Positions 32,348 to 39,055 of a DNA stretch of 39,055 nt are shown here, piece by piece. Every line of letters starts with the position of its first letter. Positions within the stretch are counted from its first letter, which is position 1. Source of the DNA: UBA2377 sp964429385 (lineage in GTDB: Bacteria; Verrucomicrobiota; Verrucomicrobiia; Opitutales; Opitutaceae); assembly GCA_964429385.1 (NCBI GenBank), contig CAYSBR010000035.1, positions 1-39,055 on the forward strand. Reading direction: 5' to 3'. The translations under genes and the position numbers were made by a program. The notes beneath the pieces are model-generated. The model did not search any database. It saw nothing but the letters and a program-made list of their open reading frames with translations, and was not told where the DNA came from.

Positions 32348-33064
32348 TCACAGGCTCATTTTCTCTCGAAATTCCTGGGCCTGCCGACGGCTGAGCTCGA
32401 TTTTGGCGCCGCCTTTAAGTTCCACCAGCAGGCCGCCGCTGAACCACGGTTCGATTTTTTCAATCCAGGCAAAGTTGATGATCTGGCGACGGTTGGCGCG
32501 GAAGAAAAACTTCGGGTCCAGCCGCTCCTCCATGGCATTGAGCGAGCGAAACAGCTGCGGCTGGGCATCATCAAAATGCACGCGGGTGTAGTTGCCTTCG
32601 CTCTCCAGGAGCCGGATCTGCTTCACTTCGACAAACCAGCAGCGGTCGCCCTCACGCACAAAGACCTTGTCCTCTGTCGCCAACCGCGCGGGCTTCTCTG
32701 TCGGAGCCGTCCTGTCCTTCACCTCCAGCCGGTCAATCGCAGAGGCAAGACGGACGGGATCCACCGGCTTGAGCAGGTAGTCGAGCGCGTTGAGCTCAAA
32801 GGCCTTCACCGCAAACTCATCATACGCCGTGGTGAAGATGACCTGCGGGACCGGCGCTTCGAGCGATTCGAGCAATTCCATGCCAGTCTCGCCGGGCATC
32901 TGCACATCAAGAAAAATCAGGTCGGGCTTGAGCGCGGCGATCTGCTCGCGCGCCTGCTTCGCATTCGCCGCTTCTCCCACGATGGTGATTTGCGGATGGA
33001 CCGCGAGCAGGCGGCGCAATTCACTGCGCGCCAGACGCTCGTCATCAATCAGGAGGGCTTTCAT
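32348..33064 (-). CDS. LytTR-family response regulator
   Basis: The 238-residue protein has a receiver domain at residues 1-120 with Asp7-Asp8, phospho-acceptor Asp53 (LIFLDVQMPGETG), a Thr in IFTTAYDEFAVKAF and the Lys of YLLKPVDP. A LytTR DNA-binding domain follows at about 135-235: KVFVREGDRCWFVEVKQIRLLESEGNYTRVHF, then FFRANRRQIINFAWIEKIEPWF. LytTR regulators bind paired direct repeats upstream of their targets. The start overlaps the kinase stop by four bases (ATGA), so kinase and regulator are translationally coupled. The downstream exporter is the likely target. Confidence 0.95.
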   Translation of the reverse strand: MKALLIDDERLARSELRRLLAVHPQITIVGEAANAKQAREQIAALKPDLIFLDVQMPGETGMELLESLEAPVPQVIFTTAYDEFAVKAFELNALDYLLKPVDPVRLASAIDRLEVKDRTAPTEKPARLATEDKVFVREGDRCWFVEVKQIRLLESEGNYTRVHFDDAQPQLFRSLNAMEERLDPKFFFRANRRQIINFAWIEKIEPWFSGGLLVELKGGAKIELSRRQAQEFREKMSL

Positions 33065-34197
33065 GCGGAGTGAATGGCTTTGACGGGATGGAGCGGGATG
33101 AGCGCCTCGGCCGCCACCAGACGCGGGGAGGGCTTGTGCAGCCGCAGGCTGGCATCATCGCCGAAGAGCAGACGCAACCGATCCGCCGCATTGCGCAGGC
33201 CCAACCCGGTGGAGCGGCCCGTTTTTTCCCCGCCCCGCCCGGCGGGGGCGATGTCACCCGGATTGGTCACCTGCAAGCGCAAGACCCCGCCCTCACAGCG
33301 CGCGATGATCGCAATCTCACCGCCCTCGGGATTTTGGGAGATGCCATACTTCACCGCATTCTCCACCAGAGTCTGGAGGAGCATCGGCGGCACGGGCAGG
33401 TGGAGCGTATCCGGCGCGACGTCGAGCCGCAGCCGCAGCCGCTCCTCGTGCCGCACCTGCTCGAGCGCGAGATAATCGTTCACCACACTCAGCTCATCCT
33501 CGAAGGGCACGGTCTCAAGCTGCCCGCTTTGCAGCGAGTAACGCAGGAGATTGGCCAGCTGTGTGACCGCCTGCCGCGCGCGCGCCGGATCCTCGTCAAC
33601 GAGCGCGCGCAGCGAGTTGAGCGCGTTGAAGATGAAGTGGGGATTGACCTGCGACTTGAGGGCGCGGAGCTCGGCCTCCTTCACTGTGGCGGTCAGCCGC
33701 AGCCGCTCGATGTCGAGCCGGTTGAAACGGTCGAAGAGCTGATAGAAAAAATACACACAGAGCCAGCCGACGAGCATGATGCTGCCATGGATCCAGCTCG
33801 TGAAAAGCAGTGCCGCCGGATGATACCGATCAGGCCAAGGATTGCGCAGCAAACCATGATGGATGCCATACCCCAAAATGGACCAGATGAGCGACAGCAG
33901 CATGCCGAAGCCCAGAATGCGCAGCACCAACGCACGCCAGCCCAGCTCCTTCCACCCCCACTTTGTGATGTAGTGCCGGCTATAATGCGTGATGAGCACA
34001 CCCAGCGTCACCGTCTGGATCAGGGCGACAAGCTGGCTTGGCTTGGCCTCGATTGAAAACAACCGGATCAAAACCAGTTGCAGCAGCAGGAAAAACATCC
34101 AGCCCCCCACCTGACACAGCACATACAACCGCTCCTTGGCGCGTTGGCGCCGCAGGTCGCCAGCCTGTGAATTTTCCTCATGCACGGTCATTTCCAT
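33061..34197 (-). CDS. LytS/YehU-type sensor histidine kinase
   Basis: The 378-residue protein has four hydrophobic segments in the first 155 residues: YVLCQVGGWMFFLLLQLVLI, LVALIQTVTLGVLI, a segment near 89-112, and HGSIMLVGWLCVYFFYQL. The His_kinase (PF06580) motif follows, with the phospho-acceptor His187 in KSQVNPHFIFNALNSLRALV. The ATPase domain shows VPPMLLQTLVENAVKYGI and a G-box STGLGLRNAADRL. There is no separate extracytoplasmic domain, so sensing is probably within or near the membrane. It is the first gene of the kinase-regulator-small protein-exporter operon. Confidence 0.94.
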   Translation of the reverse strand: MEMTVHEENSQAGDLRRQRAKERLYVLCQVGGWMFFLLLQLVLIRLFSIEAKPSQLVALIQTVTLGVLITHYSRHYITKWGWKELGWRALVLRILGFGMLLSLIWSILGYGIHHGLLRNPWPDRYHPAALLFTSWIHGSIMLVGWLCVYFFYQLFDRFNRLDIERLRLTATVKEAELRALKSQVNPHFIFNALNSLRALVDEDPARARQAVTQLANLLRYSLQSGQLETVPFEDELSVVNDYLALEQVRHEERLRLRLDVAPDTLHLPVPPMLLQTLVENAVKYGISQNPEGGEIAIIARCEGGVLRLQVTNPGDIAPAGRGGEKTGRSTGLGLRNAADRLRLLFGDDASLRLHKPSPRLVAAEALIPLHPVKAIHSA

Positions 34198-34208
34198 GGT
34201 TCAGGGTC

Positions 34209-34239
34209 ATAATACAGAGACCCCGGCGTTGATGTGCAA
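34209..34239 (-). promoter_or_regulatory. Candidate promoter of the LytS/LytTR/exporter operon
   Basis: On the minus strand a -10-like TATTAT (34209-34214) lies 11 bases upstream of the kinase ATG, and a -35-like TTGCAC (34234-34239) is 19 bases from it. The spacer is slightly long and the leader would be very short, so the call is tentative. The 85-bp gap to the upstream kinase gene leaves little other room. Confidence 0.35.
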
Positions 34240-34282
34240 ACTTTGGACAAACGGTCGGAGAAGCACAGGAGCGGCAGGAAAC

Positions 34283-36085
34283 TCACCCCTGTGCAGGCGT
34301 CTCCGGCGCGAGTGGCTCCGCCGTAATCTCCACCGTGAAAGTCGTCCCCTGGCCCACCACACTGGCCACCGCAATGTCGCCGCCCAGCAGTCGCGCCAGC
34401 TCCCGCGCAATACTCAGGCCCAGACCGCTGCCGCCGAAACAGCGCGCGATGGAGGCATCGGCCTGCACGAAAGGATGGAAAAGCGCGCCCAACCGGTCCG
34501 CCGGAATTCCCGGGCCGGTGTCACTCACCTGGATGCACAAGCCGGGCGCGGCGGCCGGGCGCGCCTTGACCCGCACCTGCACGGTGCCGGTCGCGGTGAA
34601 CTTGACGGCATTCGCCACCAGGTTGTTCAGAATCTGCCGCAAACGCAGCGGATCGGTCAGAATCCGCGCCGGAACACCGGGCTGGATTTCCCAGTGCATG
34701 ACCACTCCTTTGGCCCGGGCCGCCGGCGCATGGAGCCTTATGATGTCCGATACAAACGCTTCGAGCGCAACCGGCCGGCGCTCCAGCTGCAATCGCCCCG
34801 CCTCAAGGCGCGAATACTCCAGCACATTGTCCACCAGGTGCAGCAAATCCTGCGCGGAGCGGTCCAGCAGCGCCACCTCCTCCTGCTGTTCCGGCAGCAG
34901 CGGACCGGTCCTGAGCAAATCAGCCACGCCCACGATCCCGCTGAGCGGGGTGCGGATCTCATGGGTGAGCAAGGCCAGATACCGGTTCTTGGCCGCATCG
35001 GCCTCGCGCAACCTCCGGTTCAGGCGATAAAGCGGCCATACCCAAAACAGCGCCCCCAGCGCCAGCACCAGCAGCCCGCCCAGCATCCAATAAACCCAGC
35101 GCAGATCCGGCCGCGGATCAGGATCGTAGAGCATCGCTTCGGGCGAAAACCCTTCCTGAATCATGCCCAACTCCGCGTAGGTTTCGGCGATATGCCGCCA
35201 CCGGCCCGCGTTCATGTGCCCCACCTCGATCAGCCCCGGATGCATGAGCCGGGCGGCCTGTTCCGCCTCAAACTCAAGGTGCGCCCGGCTTTTCCGGCTC
35301 CCATACTCGCGCAGGATGAGATCAATGACCTCCTCCGGATGCGCGAGGGCGTATTCCCAGCCACGCAAACTGGCTTCCCGGAACCGGCGCACCCGCCCGG
35401 GATCCCGGCGCAGCTGCTCCTCTGTGGTGAAAAGATTGTCCCCGTAAAAATCGATGCCGCCGGCCCGGGGTGTAAACGCCAGGAAATCCACTCCCGCTTC
35501 ACGCAATAGAAAAACTTCATCCGTGAGATAGGCCGACATCGCCGCGACCCGACCCGCGATGAGGTCCTGCACTTCAAAAGTATGGGGCTCCACCTGCAAC
35601 TTGGCCGGGTCCACGCCCTCGTTGCGGAAATAGGCAAAAAGCTCGGCCGATTGCGGCTCGATCATGATCGGCTGGTCGTGCAGCGCATGCAGGTCCCCGA
35701 CCTTGGCCGTATGCCGCGTCAAAAGCACCAGCGGCGAATGCTGGTAGATCGCCGCCAGCACGACCACCGGATGACCCTGCGCACGCAACAGGACCACCTC
35801 CGAAGTCCCCACCCCAAACTCCGCGCGGCCCTCCAGCACCGCCTCCGCCGGATCATGACCGGGCTCCGCTTCCACCAGCCGCACCTCCAGCCCCGCGTCA
35901 CGGTAATAGCCCTGCGCCACCGCGGCATAGTAGCCGGCGAATTGAAACTGGTGCTTCCACTTCAGCTGCAAAGTCACCTGCTCCAAGGAAGCAGGGGCTT
36001 GCGCGCCTGCGGATGCCGCTGCCAGCGCCAGCCACACGCCCGCCAACCGCCAAAGCCCTCGCAGCAGATGTCTCCGCAGTCTCAC
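34283..36085 (-). CDS. Sensor histidine kinase with NMT1/THI5-like periplasmic binding domain
   Basis: The protein has 600 residues from GTG 36085 (VRLRRHLLRGLWRL), which gives a clean signal peptide ending SAGAQA; a TTG at 36142, touching the upstream stop codon, is an alternative. Residues 35-310 form an NMT1/THI5-like substrate-binding domain with the signature LKWKHQFQFAGYYAA and FGVGTSEVVLLRAQG. A helix at 331-350 crosses the membrane. The HisKA region has His375 in ALLTHEIRTPLSGIVG. The ATPase domain has LRQILNNLVANAVKF, DTGPGIP and GGSGLGLSIARELARLLGG. The binding domain resembles those for thiamine-precursor or nitrogenous ligands, but the ligand is unknown. No receiver domain is attached or adjacent. 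Confidence 0.92.
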   Translation of the reverse strand: MRLRRHLLRGLWRLAGVWLALAAASAGAQAPASLEQVTLQLKWKHQFQFAGYYAAVAQGYYRDAGLEVRLVEAEPGHDPAEAVLEGRAEFGVGTSEVVLLRAQGHPVVVLAAIYQHSPLVLLTRHTAKVGDLHALHDQPIMIEPQSAELFAYFRNEGVDPAKLQVEPHTFEVQDLIAGRVAAMSAYLTDEVFLLREAGVDFLAFTPRAGGIDFYGDNLFTTEEQLRRDPGRVRRFREASLRGWEYALAHPEEVIDLILREYGSRKSRAHLEFEAEQAARLMHPGLIEVGHMNAGRWRHIAETYAELGMIQEGFSPEAMLYDPDPRPDLRWVYWMLGGLLVLALGALFWVWPLYRLNRRLREADAAKNRYLALLTHEIRTPLSGIVGVADLLRTGPLLPEQQEEVALLDRSAQDLLHLVDNVLEYSRLEAGRLQLERRPVALEAFVSDIIRLHAPAARAKGVVMHWEIQPGVPARILTDPLRLRQILNNLVANAVKFTATGTVQVRVKARPAAAPGLCIQVSDTGPGIPADRLGALFHPFVQADASIARCFGGSGLGLSIARELARLLGGDIAVASVVGQGTTFTVEITAEPLAPETPAQG

Positions 36086-36142
36086 CCCTCTGTCAGAGAC
36101 ACAACCCCCGCCAGGCGCAAGCCAAAGGCAGACCGGCCTCAA

Positions 36143-36577
36143 TCAACCCGGCCCGCGCAAGCCATGCGCCCGGGGTCGGGGCCCGCCGAACTGCCTCACC
36201 GCAAAAATCGGCGCAAACTGCAGCACCGCCAGCGCACTGAGCAGCACCATCTCCTCGCGATACGGACCGCCCAGCAGGATTGCCAGCACACCCGCTCCTT
36301 CCGCCAGCCCAAGCCCGATCACAAAAACCGGGAAGGCCGCCCGGATGTTTTTGACCCGGGGCAACAGCAGCCAGCGCACCAGCGCGCTCATGATCAGCGG
36401 GGCCACCCCGATCAGCGCCACCTTTCCGGTCGCGCCCGCTGGCAGCACCTCACGCTGGCCAAACATAAAATAGATGACCCCCATTCCGACCAGCACTCCG
36501 CCCCAGATGACCCACAGGATGAGAATCTGAAACGAGAGCTCCTCGGAGACGGCGGCAGGGTCGGCTTTCGTACGCAT
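36143..36577 (-). CDS. Four-helix membrane protein of unknown function
   Basis: The protein has 144 residues from ATG 36577 (MRTKADPAAVSEELSF); a GTG at 36595 overlapping the dehydrogenase stop is also possible. Hydrophobic segments are ILILWVIWGGVLVGMGVIYFMF, VALIGVAPLIMSALVRWLLL, AFPVFVIGLGLAEGAGVLAILLG and EMVLLSALAVLQFAPIFAV. The C-terminus is basic (RQFGGPRPRAHGLRGPG). I do not recognise the family. It lies in tight same-strand order between the half-length dehydrogenase and the NMT1-type kinase, so it may be co-transcribed with both. Confidence 0.75.
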   Translation of the reverse strand: MRTKADPAAVSEELSFQILILWVIWGGVLVGMGVIYFMFGQREVLPAGATGKVALIGVAPLIMSALVRWLLLPRVKNIRAAFPVFVIGLGLAEGAGVLAILLGGPYREEMVLLSALAVLQFAPIFAVRQFGGPRPRAHGLRGPG

Positions 36578-36591
36578 GGGAGTGACGGGCC

Positions 36592-37452
36592 TCACGCGCC
36601 GACCGGATGCCAGGTCGTCTTGAACTCCACAAAATCGCGAATGGCGTAGAGATCCTGGGCCTGGGCGGAAAACCAGTCGGTCTTTTCCGCGGCAACCCGC
36701 ACCCGCTTCACACTCTCCGCCGCGCCGAGCCGCAATGCCTTGCGCTCATCCGCCGCCACCGCCGCGCTGATTCCCCGCAGGTGCGTGTGGGTCGCGAAGG
36801 TCGGCACCAGCTCCTTGCGGAAACCGGTGAGCAGATTGACCACGCCGCCGGGCAGATCGCTGGTGGCCAGCATCTCGCCCAGCAGGATCGCCGGATAGGG
36901 ATTCGTCTCGGAAACCTCGGCCACGACCGTGTTGCCGCTCACGATGACCGGCGCCACGAGTGAGACGAGACCGAGCAGCGCGGGCGCGTCCGGTGCGATC
37001 ACGCCGATGACGCCCATGGGCTCGGTGACGGTGAAGTTGAAATGCGGCGAGGCCACCGGGTTCACGTTACCCAGCACCTGCTCGTATTTGTCCGCCCAGC
37101 CGGCGTAGTAAACGAGCCGGTCGGAGCAGGCATCCACCTCTTTCGCCGCGGCCGTCTTTGTCGCCCCGAAGCGCACCAGTGTTTCGATCAGCTCCCGCCG
37201 GCGCGCCTCCACCATCTCGCCCATCCGGTAAAGAATCTGGCCGCGATTGTAAGCCGTGCGCTTCGCCCAGCCGGGCCCGGCCTTGGCGGCGGCCTCGACG
37301 GCGTTGCGCAAATCCTTGCGCGTGCACTGCGGGATGTGCGCGAAGAAATCCCCCTTCGCGTCAGCCAGCGAAAACGTGCGCCCGCTCTCGGAGCGGATGA
37401 ACGCACCGCCAACATAGGGCTTCGGGGTCTTGGTGATGGGCAGTCGGGTCAT
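36592..37452 (-). CDS. Half-length aldehyde dehydrogenase-family protein (no catalytic domain)
   Basis: The 286 residues correspond to the N-terminal, cofactor-binding half of an aldehyde dehydrogenase: YVGGAFIRSESGRTFSL, then KAGPGWAKRTAYNRGQILYRMGEMVEARR, and EPMGVIGVIAPDAPALLGLVSLVAPVIVSGNTVV. LPGGVVNLLTGFRKELVPTFATH marks where a normal enzyme continues to FTGS and the catalytic Glu and Cys. Here that part is replaced by about 50 unrelated residues ending WHPVGA. The TPWNFP segment is also altered to APDAPAL. No frameshift is visible, so it looks like a stable half-protein, probably a partner or regulator of the full dehydrogenase upstream. Such pairs can accompany deoxyribose-degradation genes. 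Confidence 0.88.
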   Translation of the reverse strand: MTRLPITKTPKPYVGGAFIRSESGRTFSLADAKGDFFAHIPQCTRKDLRNAVEAAAKAGPGWAKRTAYNRGQILYRMGEMVEARRRELIETLVRFGATKTAAAKEVDACSDRLVYYAGWADKYEQVLGNVNPVASPHFNFTVTEPMGVIGVIAPDAPALLGLVSLVAPVIVSGNTVVAEVSETNPYPAILLGEMLATSDLPGGVVNLLTGFRKELVPTFATHTHLRGISAAVAADERKALRLGAAESVKRVRVAAEKTDWFSAQAQDLYAIRDFVEFKTTWHPVGA

Positions 37453-37458
37453 GGGAAT

Positions 37459-37725
37459 TCAGCGAAGAACAAGGGTGGTGATGACAGCAAAGAGCACAAT
37501 AACCGCAATCGCTGGCCAGAGCAGATTCGGAGCCCGGCATCGCGGCGCCGCCGGTCCATCGTCATAGGCGGAATCAGGCAGATTGAGACCGTCATAGCGC
37601 CCGGCTTCCTCATCCCAGCCCGAACGCTCGTCCGCTCCGCACTCCGGACACGCTCGCGCATTCCGCGGTACAGCCACGCCGCAAACAGGGCATTCGGTGG
37701 GGGGAGTGGAGATATTTTTAACCAC
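37459..37725 (-). CDS. Zinc-ribbon protein with C-terminal membrane anchor
   Basis: The 88 residues begin at GTG 37725, a start that lies within the left inverted repeat of the GxxExxY element; a longer frame to 37776 would overlap that gene. A double CxxC zinc ribbon is clear: ECPVCGVAVPRNARACPECGADE. An acidic, aromatic linker follows (GWDEEAGRYDGLNLPD), then a single C-terminal helix LLWPAIAVIVLFAVITTLVL. A tail-anchored zinc-ribbon protein is common in this group of bacteria and usually of unknown function. Its stop is 6 bp before the half-length dehydrogenase start. Confidence 0.75.
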   Translation of the reverse strand: MVKNISTPPTECPVCGVAVPRNARACPECGADERSGWDEEAGRYDGLNLPDSAYDDGPAAPRCRAPNLLWPAIAVIVLFAVITTLVLR

Positions 37726-37749
37726 AGATGGACACAGATTCACACGGAT
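37721..37749. repeat. Left inverted repeat of the GxxExxY element
   Basis: This 29-bp arm, with core ACAGATGGACACAGAT, pairs with the reverse complement of 38006-38034 at 24 of 29 positions. The two arms enclose the truncated GxxExxY gene. Sequences of this CACAGATGGACACAGAT type recur around GxxExxY genes in many environmental genomes, from memory. Confidence 0.75.
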
Positions 37750-37754
37750 AAGCT

Positions 37755-38027
37755 TCAGAGAACGATACGCTCCCATTCCAATTTGAGGCGCTTGAAATTA
37801 ATGATCAGGCCACCCCTGAGCCCGAGGATCTTCAGGCAATGCAACATCTGCCCCCGCTCCACATCGATAATCCGATCAATGACCTTGGCCTCCACAACCA
37901 GAGCATTCTGGGAGAGTTTTTCGTGCGACCCGGCTCCAAGCCCATTGAGCACCTCCAGCGCACACCCGATGACCGCAAACGTCAGCTGCGCATGGGGGCC
38001 ATCATATCTGTGTGCATCCGTGTCCAT
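37755..38027 (-). pseudogene. GxxExxY-family protein gene with internal deletion
   Basis: Counted from ATG 38027 (MDTDAHRYDGPHAQL), 90 codons remain of a family normally about 125-135 residues long. The start (FAVIGCALEVLNGLGAGSHEKLSQNAL) and the end (AKVIDRIIDVERGQMLHCLKILGL, then GLIINFKRLKLEWERIVL) are both present and in frame. The middle, which normally carries the strands around YDG and VADLLVE, is missing at NAL-VVE-AKVID. The deletion probably arose between short VVE-encoding repeats. The namesake GxxExxY segment is altered (GAGSHEKL). It is probably non-functional and lies inside an inverted-repeat-bounded element between two dehydrogenase genes. Confidence 0.8.
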
Positions 38028-38034
38028 CTGCGGC
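38006..38034. repeat. Right inverted repeat of the GxxExxY element
   Basis: On the minus strand this arm reads with core GCAGATGGACACGGAT and matches the left arm at 37721-37749 in inverted orientation (24 of 29). It overlaps the first codons of the GxxExxY gene and lies 10 bases from the dehydrogenase stop codon. Confidence 0.75.
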
Positions 38035-38044
38035 TGAATTCGTC

Positions 38045-39055
38045 TCAAACCAGCTTGCAGTAATCGAGCAGGCCCTGGCGGCCGCCTTCGCGGCCGAAGC
38101 CGCTTTCCTTGTAGCCGCCGAAGGGTGAGGTGGGATCGAACTTGTTGTAAGTGTTGGCCCAGACGACCCCGGCCTTGAGCTCCGTGCTCAACTTCAGGAT
38201 GCGCGACCCCTTGTCGGTCCACACGCCGGCGCTGAGGCCGTAGGCGGTGTTGTTGGCCTTCTCCACCGCTTCATCGAGCGTGCGGAACGTGAGCACGCTG
38301 AGCACGGGACCGAAGATCTCCTCGCGGGCGATGCGGTGGCTCATCGAGACGCCGGAGAAAACCGTCGGCCGGAAATAGTAGCCCCTGGCCGGCAGCTTGC
38401 ATGGCGATTGAAAAAGCGTGGCCCCTTCCTTCACCCCCGCGGCGACGAGCGCTTCGATCTTCTTAAGCTGCTCCTTCGAGTTGATGGCGCCGATGTCGGT
38501 GTTCTTGTCGAGCGGATCGCCGACACGGAGAGTGCGGATACGGGTCTTGAGTTTCGCAAGGACGGCCGCCGCCACGGGTTCGTGCACGAGCAGCCGAGAA
38601 CCGGCGCAGCAGACATGCCCCTGATTGAAGAAGATGCCGTTGACGATGCCCTCGACCGCCTGATCAAGCGGCGCGTCGTCGAACACGATGTTGGCCGCTT
38701 TGCCGCCGAGTTCGAGCGTCAGCTTCTTGTCGGTGCCGGCGAGTGAACGCAGGATGATCTTACCGACCTCGGTCGAACCCGTGAACGCCACCTTCACCGC
38801 GGCCGGATGGTTCACAACGGCGGCGCCGGTGTCGCCGAAGCCGGTGACGATGTTGACCACCCCCGGCGGCAGGCCCGCATCCTGAATGATCTCGGCAAAC
38901 TTCAACGCGGTGACACTGGTGGTCTCGGCGGGCTTGAGGACAACCGTGTTGCCCATGGCCAGCGCCGGCGCGAGTTTCCACGCCAGCATCAGCAGCGGGA
39001 AATTCCACGGGATGATCTGCCCGACCACGCCGAGCGGCGCGACCTTCCGGCCGGG
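38045..39055 (-). CDS. Aldehyde dehydrogenase, C-terminal two thirds (5' end outside window)
   Basis: The frame is open to the window edge, so the N-terminus is missing. About 336 residues are visible, starting PGRKVAPLGVVGQIIPWNFP. Catalytic parts are intact: VLKPAETTSVTALKFAEI, FTGSTEVGKIIL, the general base Glu in LTLELGGKAANIVFDD, and the nucleophile in FFNQGHVCCAGSRLL. Further on are REEIFGPVLSVLTF and the terminal FGGYKESGFGREGG. The NAD(P)-dependent enzyme oxidises an aldehyde to an acid; the substrate cannot be read from sequence. It should be the partner of the half-length dehydrogenase downstream, now separated from it by the GxxExxY element and a zinc-ribbon gene. Confidence 0.95.
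   Translation of the reverse strand, partial: PGRKVAPLGVVGQIIPWNFPLLMLAWKLAPALAMGNTVVLKPAETTSVTALKFAEIIQDAGLPPGVVNIVTGFGDTGAAVVNHPAAVKVAFTGSTEVGKIILRSLAGTDKKLTLELGGKAANIVFDDAPLDQAVEGIVNGIFFNQGHVCCAGSRLLVHEPVAAAVLAKLKTRIRTLRVGDPLDKNTDIGAINSKEQLKKIEALVAAGVKEGATLFQSPCKLPARGYYFRPTVFSGVSMSHRIAREEIFGPVLSVLTFRTLDEAVEKANNTAYGLSAGVWTDKGSRILKLSTELKAGVVWANTYNKFDPTSPFGGYKESGFGREGGRQGLLDYCKLV

Noticed and set aside
34136..35509. 457-codon plus-strand frame opposite the NMT1-type kinase
   Set aside because: Antisense to a kinase with all catalytic boxes; no family resemblance.

Overview
The window is a GC-rich, densely coding stretch of bacterial chromosome. It carries no plasmid or phage core genes, and I see no rRNA, tRNA or CRISPR array. 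The gene set suggests a Verrucomicrobiota member, most likely close to Opitutaceae: a GreA-type factor with a long N-terminal extension, a bacterial deoxyhypusine-synthase-like protein beside an ABC-F ATPase, BlaI/M56 pairs, LytS/LytTR pairs, and dispersed AAATCCC-type and GxxExxY-linked repeats. The taxonomic call is inference from gene content.

Layout. 1-7.1 kb is housekeeping: the GreA-like C-terminus with a strong terminator, an ArsR-methyltransferase fusion, an exported dienelactone hydrolase-like protein, a CBS-pair protein and an HrpA-type helicase. 7.1-14.4 kb holds a small membrane protein, a sulfite-oxidase-fold molybdopterin protein, a SnoaL-like secreted protein, MobA, a DUF3300 protein, SlyX, a response regulator with a four-cysteine tail, and a YyaL/DUF255 thioredoxin-fold protein. 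14.4-21.5 kb is an accessory block of three plus-strand genes (TPR protein, Sel1-repeat protein, large unknown glycine-zipper protein). It is wedged against the 3' end of a minus-strand deoxyhypusine-synthase-like gene (dhs). A 195-bp copy of part of the dhs coding end lies inside the block, and a short sequence that overlaps the dhs stop codon recurs twice within it. I read this as a recurrent insertion site. 21.5-25.9 kb carries dhs, a divergent ABC-F ATPase and thymidine phosphorylase.

25.9-29.3 kb is a tightly coupled minus-strand operon: BlaI repressor, M56 membrane metallopeptidase, a secreted paralogue of that protein's C-terminal domain, and an HTH-only LuxR protein. A perfect 16-bp inverted repeat with two BlaI-type boxes lies just upstream, so the operon is probably autoregulated and senses an envelope signal. 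30.1-34.2 kb is another minus-strand operon: a LytS-type kinase, a LytTR regulator, a small membrane protein and a NatA/NatB-type ABC exporter. The leader of natA contains a copy of the 16S rRNA 3' tail (anti-Shine-Dalgarno).

34.3-39.06 kb carries a hybrid kinase with an NMT1/THI5-like periplasmic sensor, a four-helix membrane protein, a half-length aldehyde dehydrogenase and a normal aldehyde dehydrogenase cut by the window edge. Between the two dehydrogenases sit a zinc-ribbon protein and an internally deleted GxxExxY gene bounded by inverted repeats. The most novel points are the dhs 3'-end insertion block with its unknown glycine-zipper protein, the M56 sensor with a duplicated unknown domain, and the inverted-repeat GxxExxY element.
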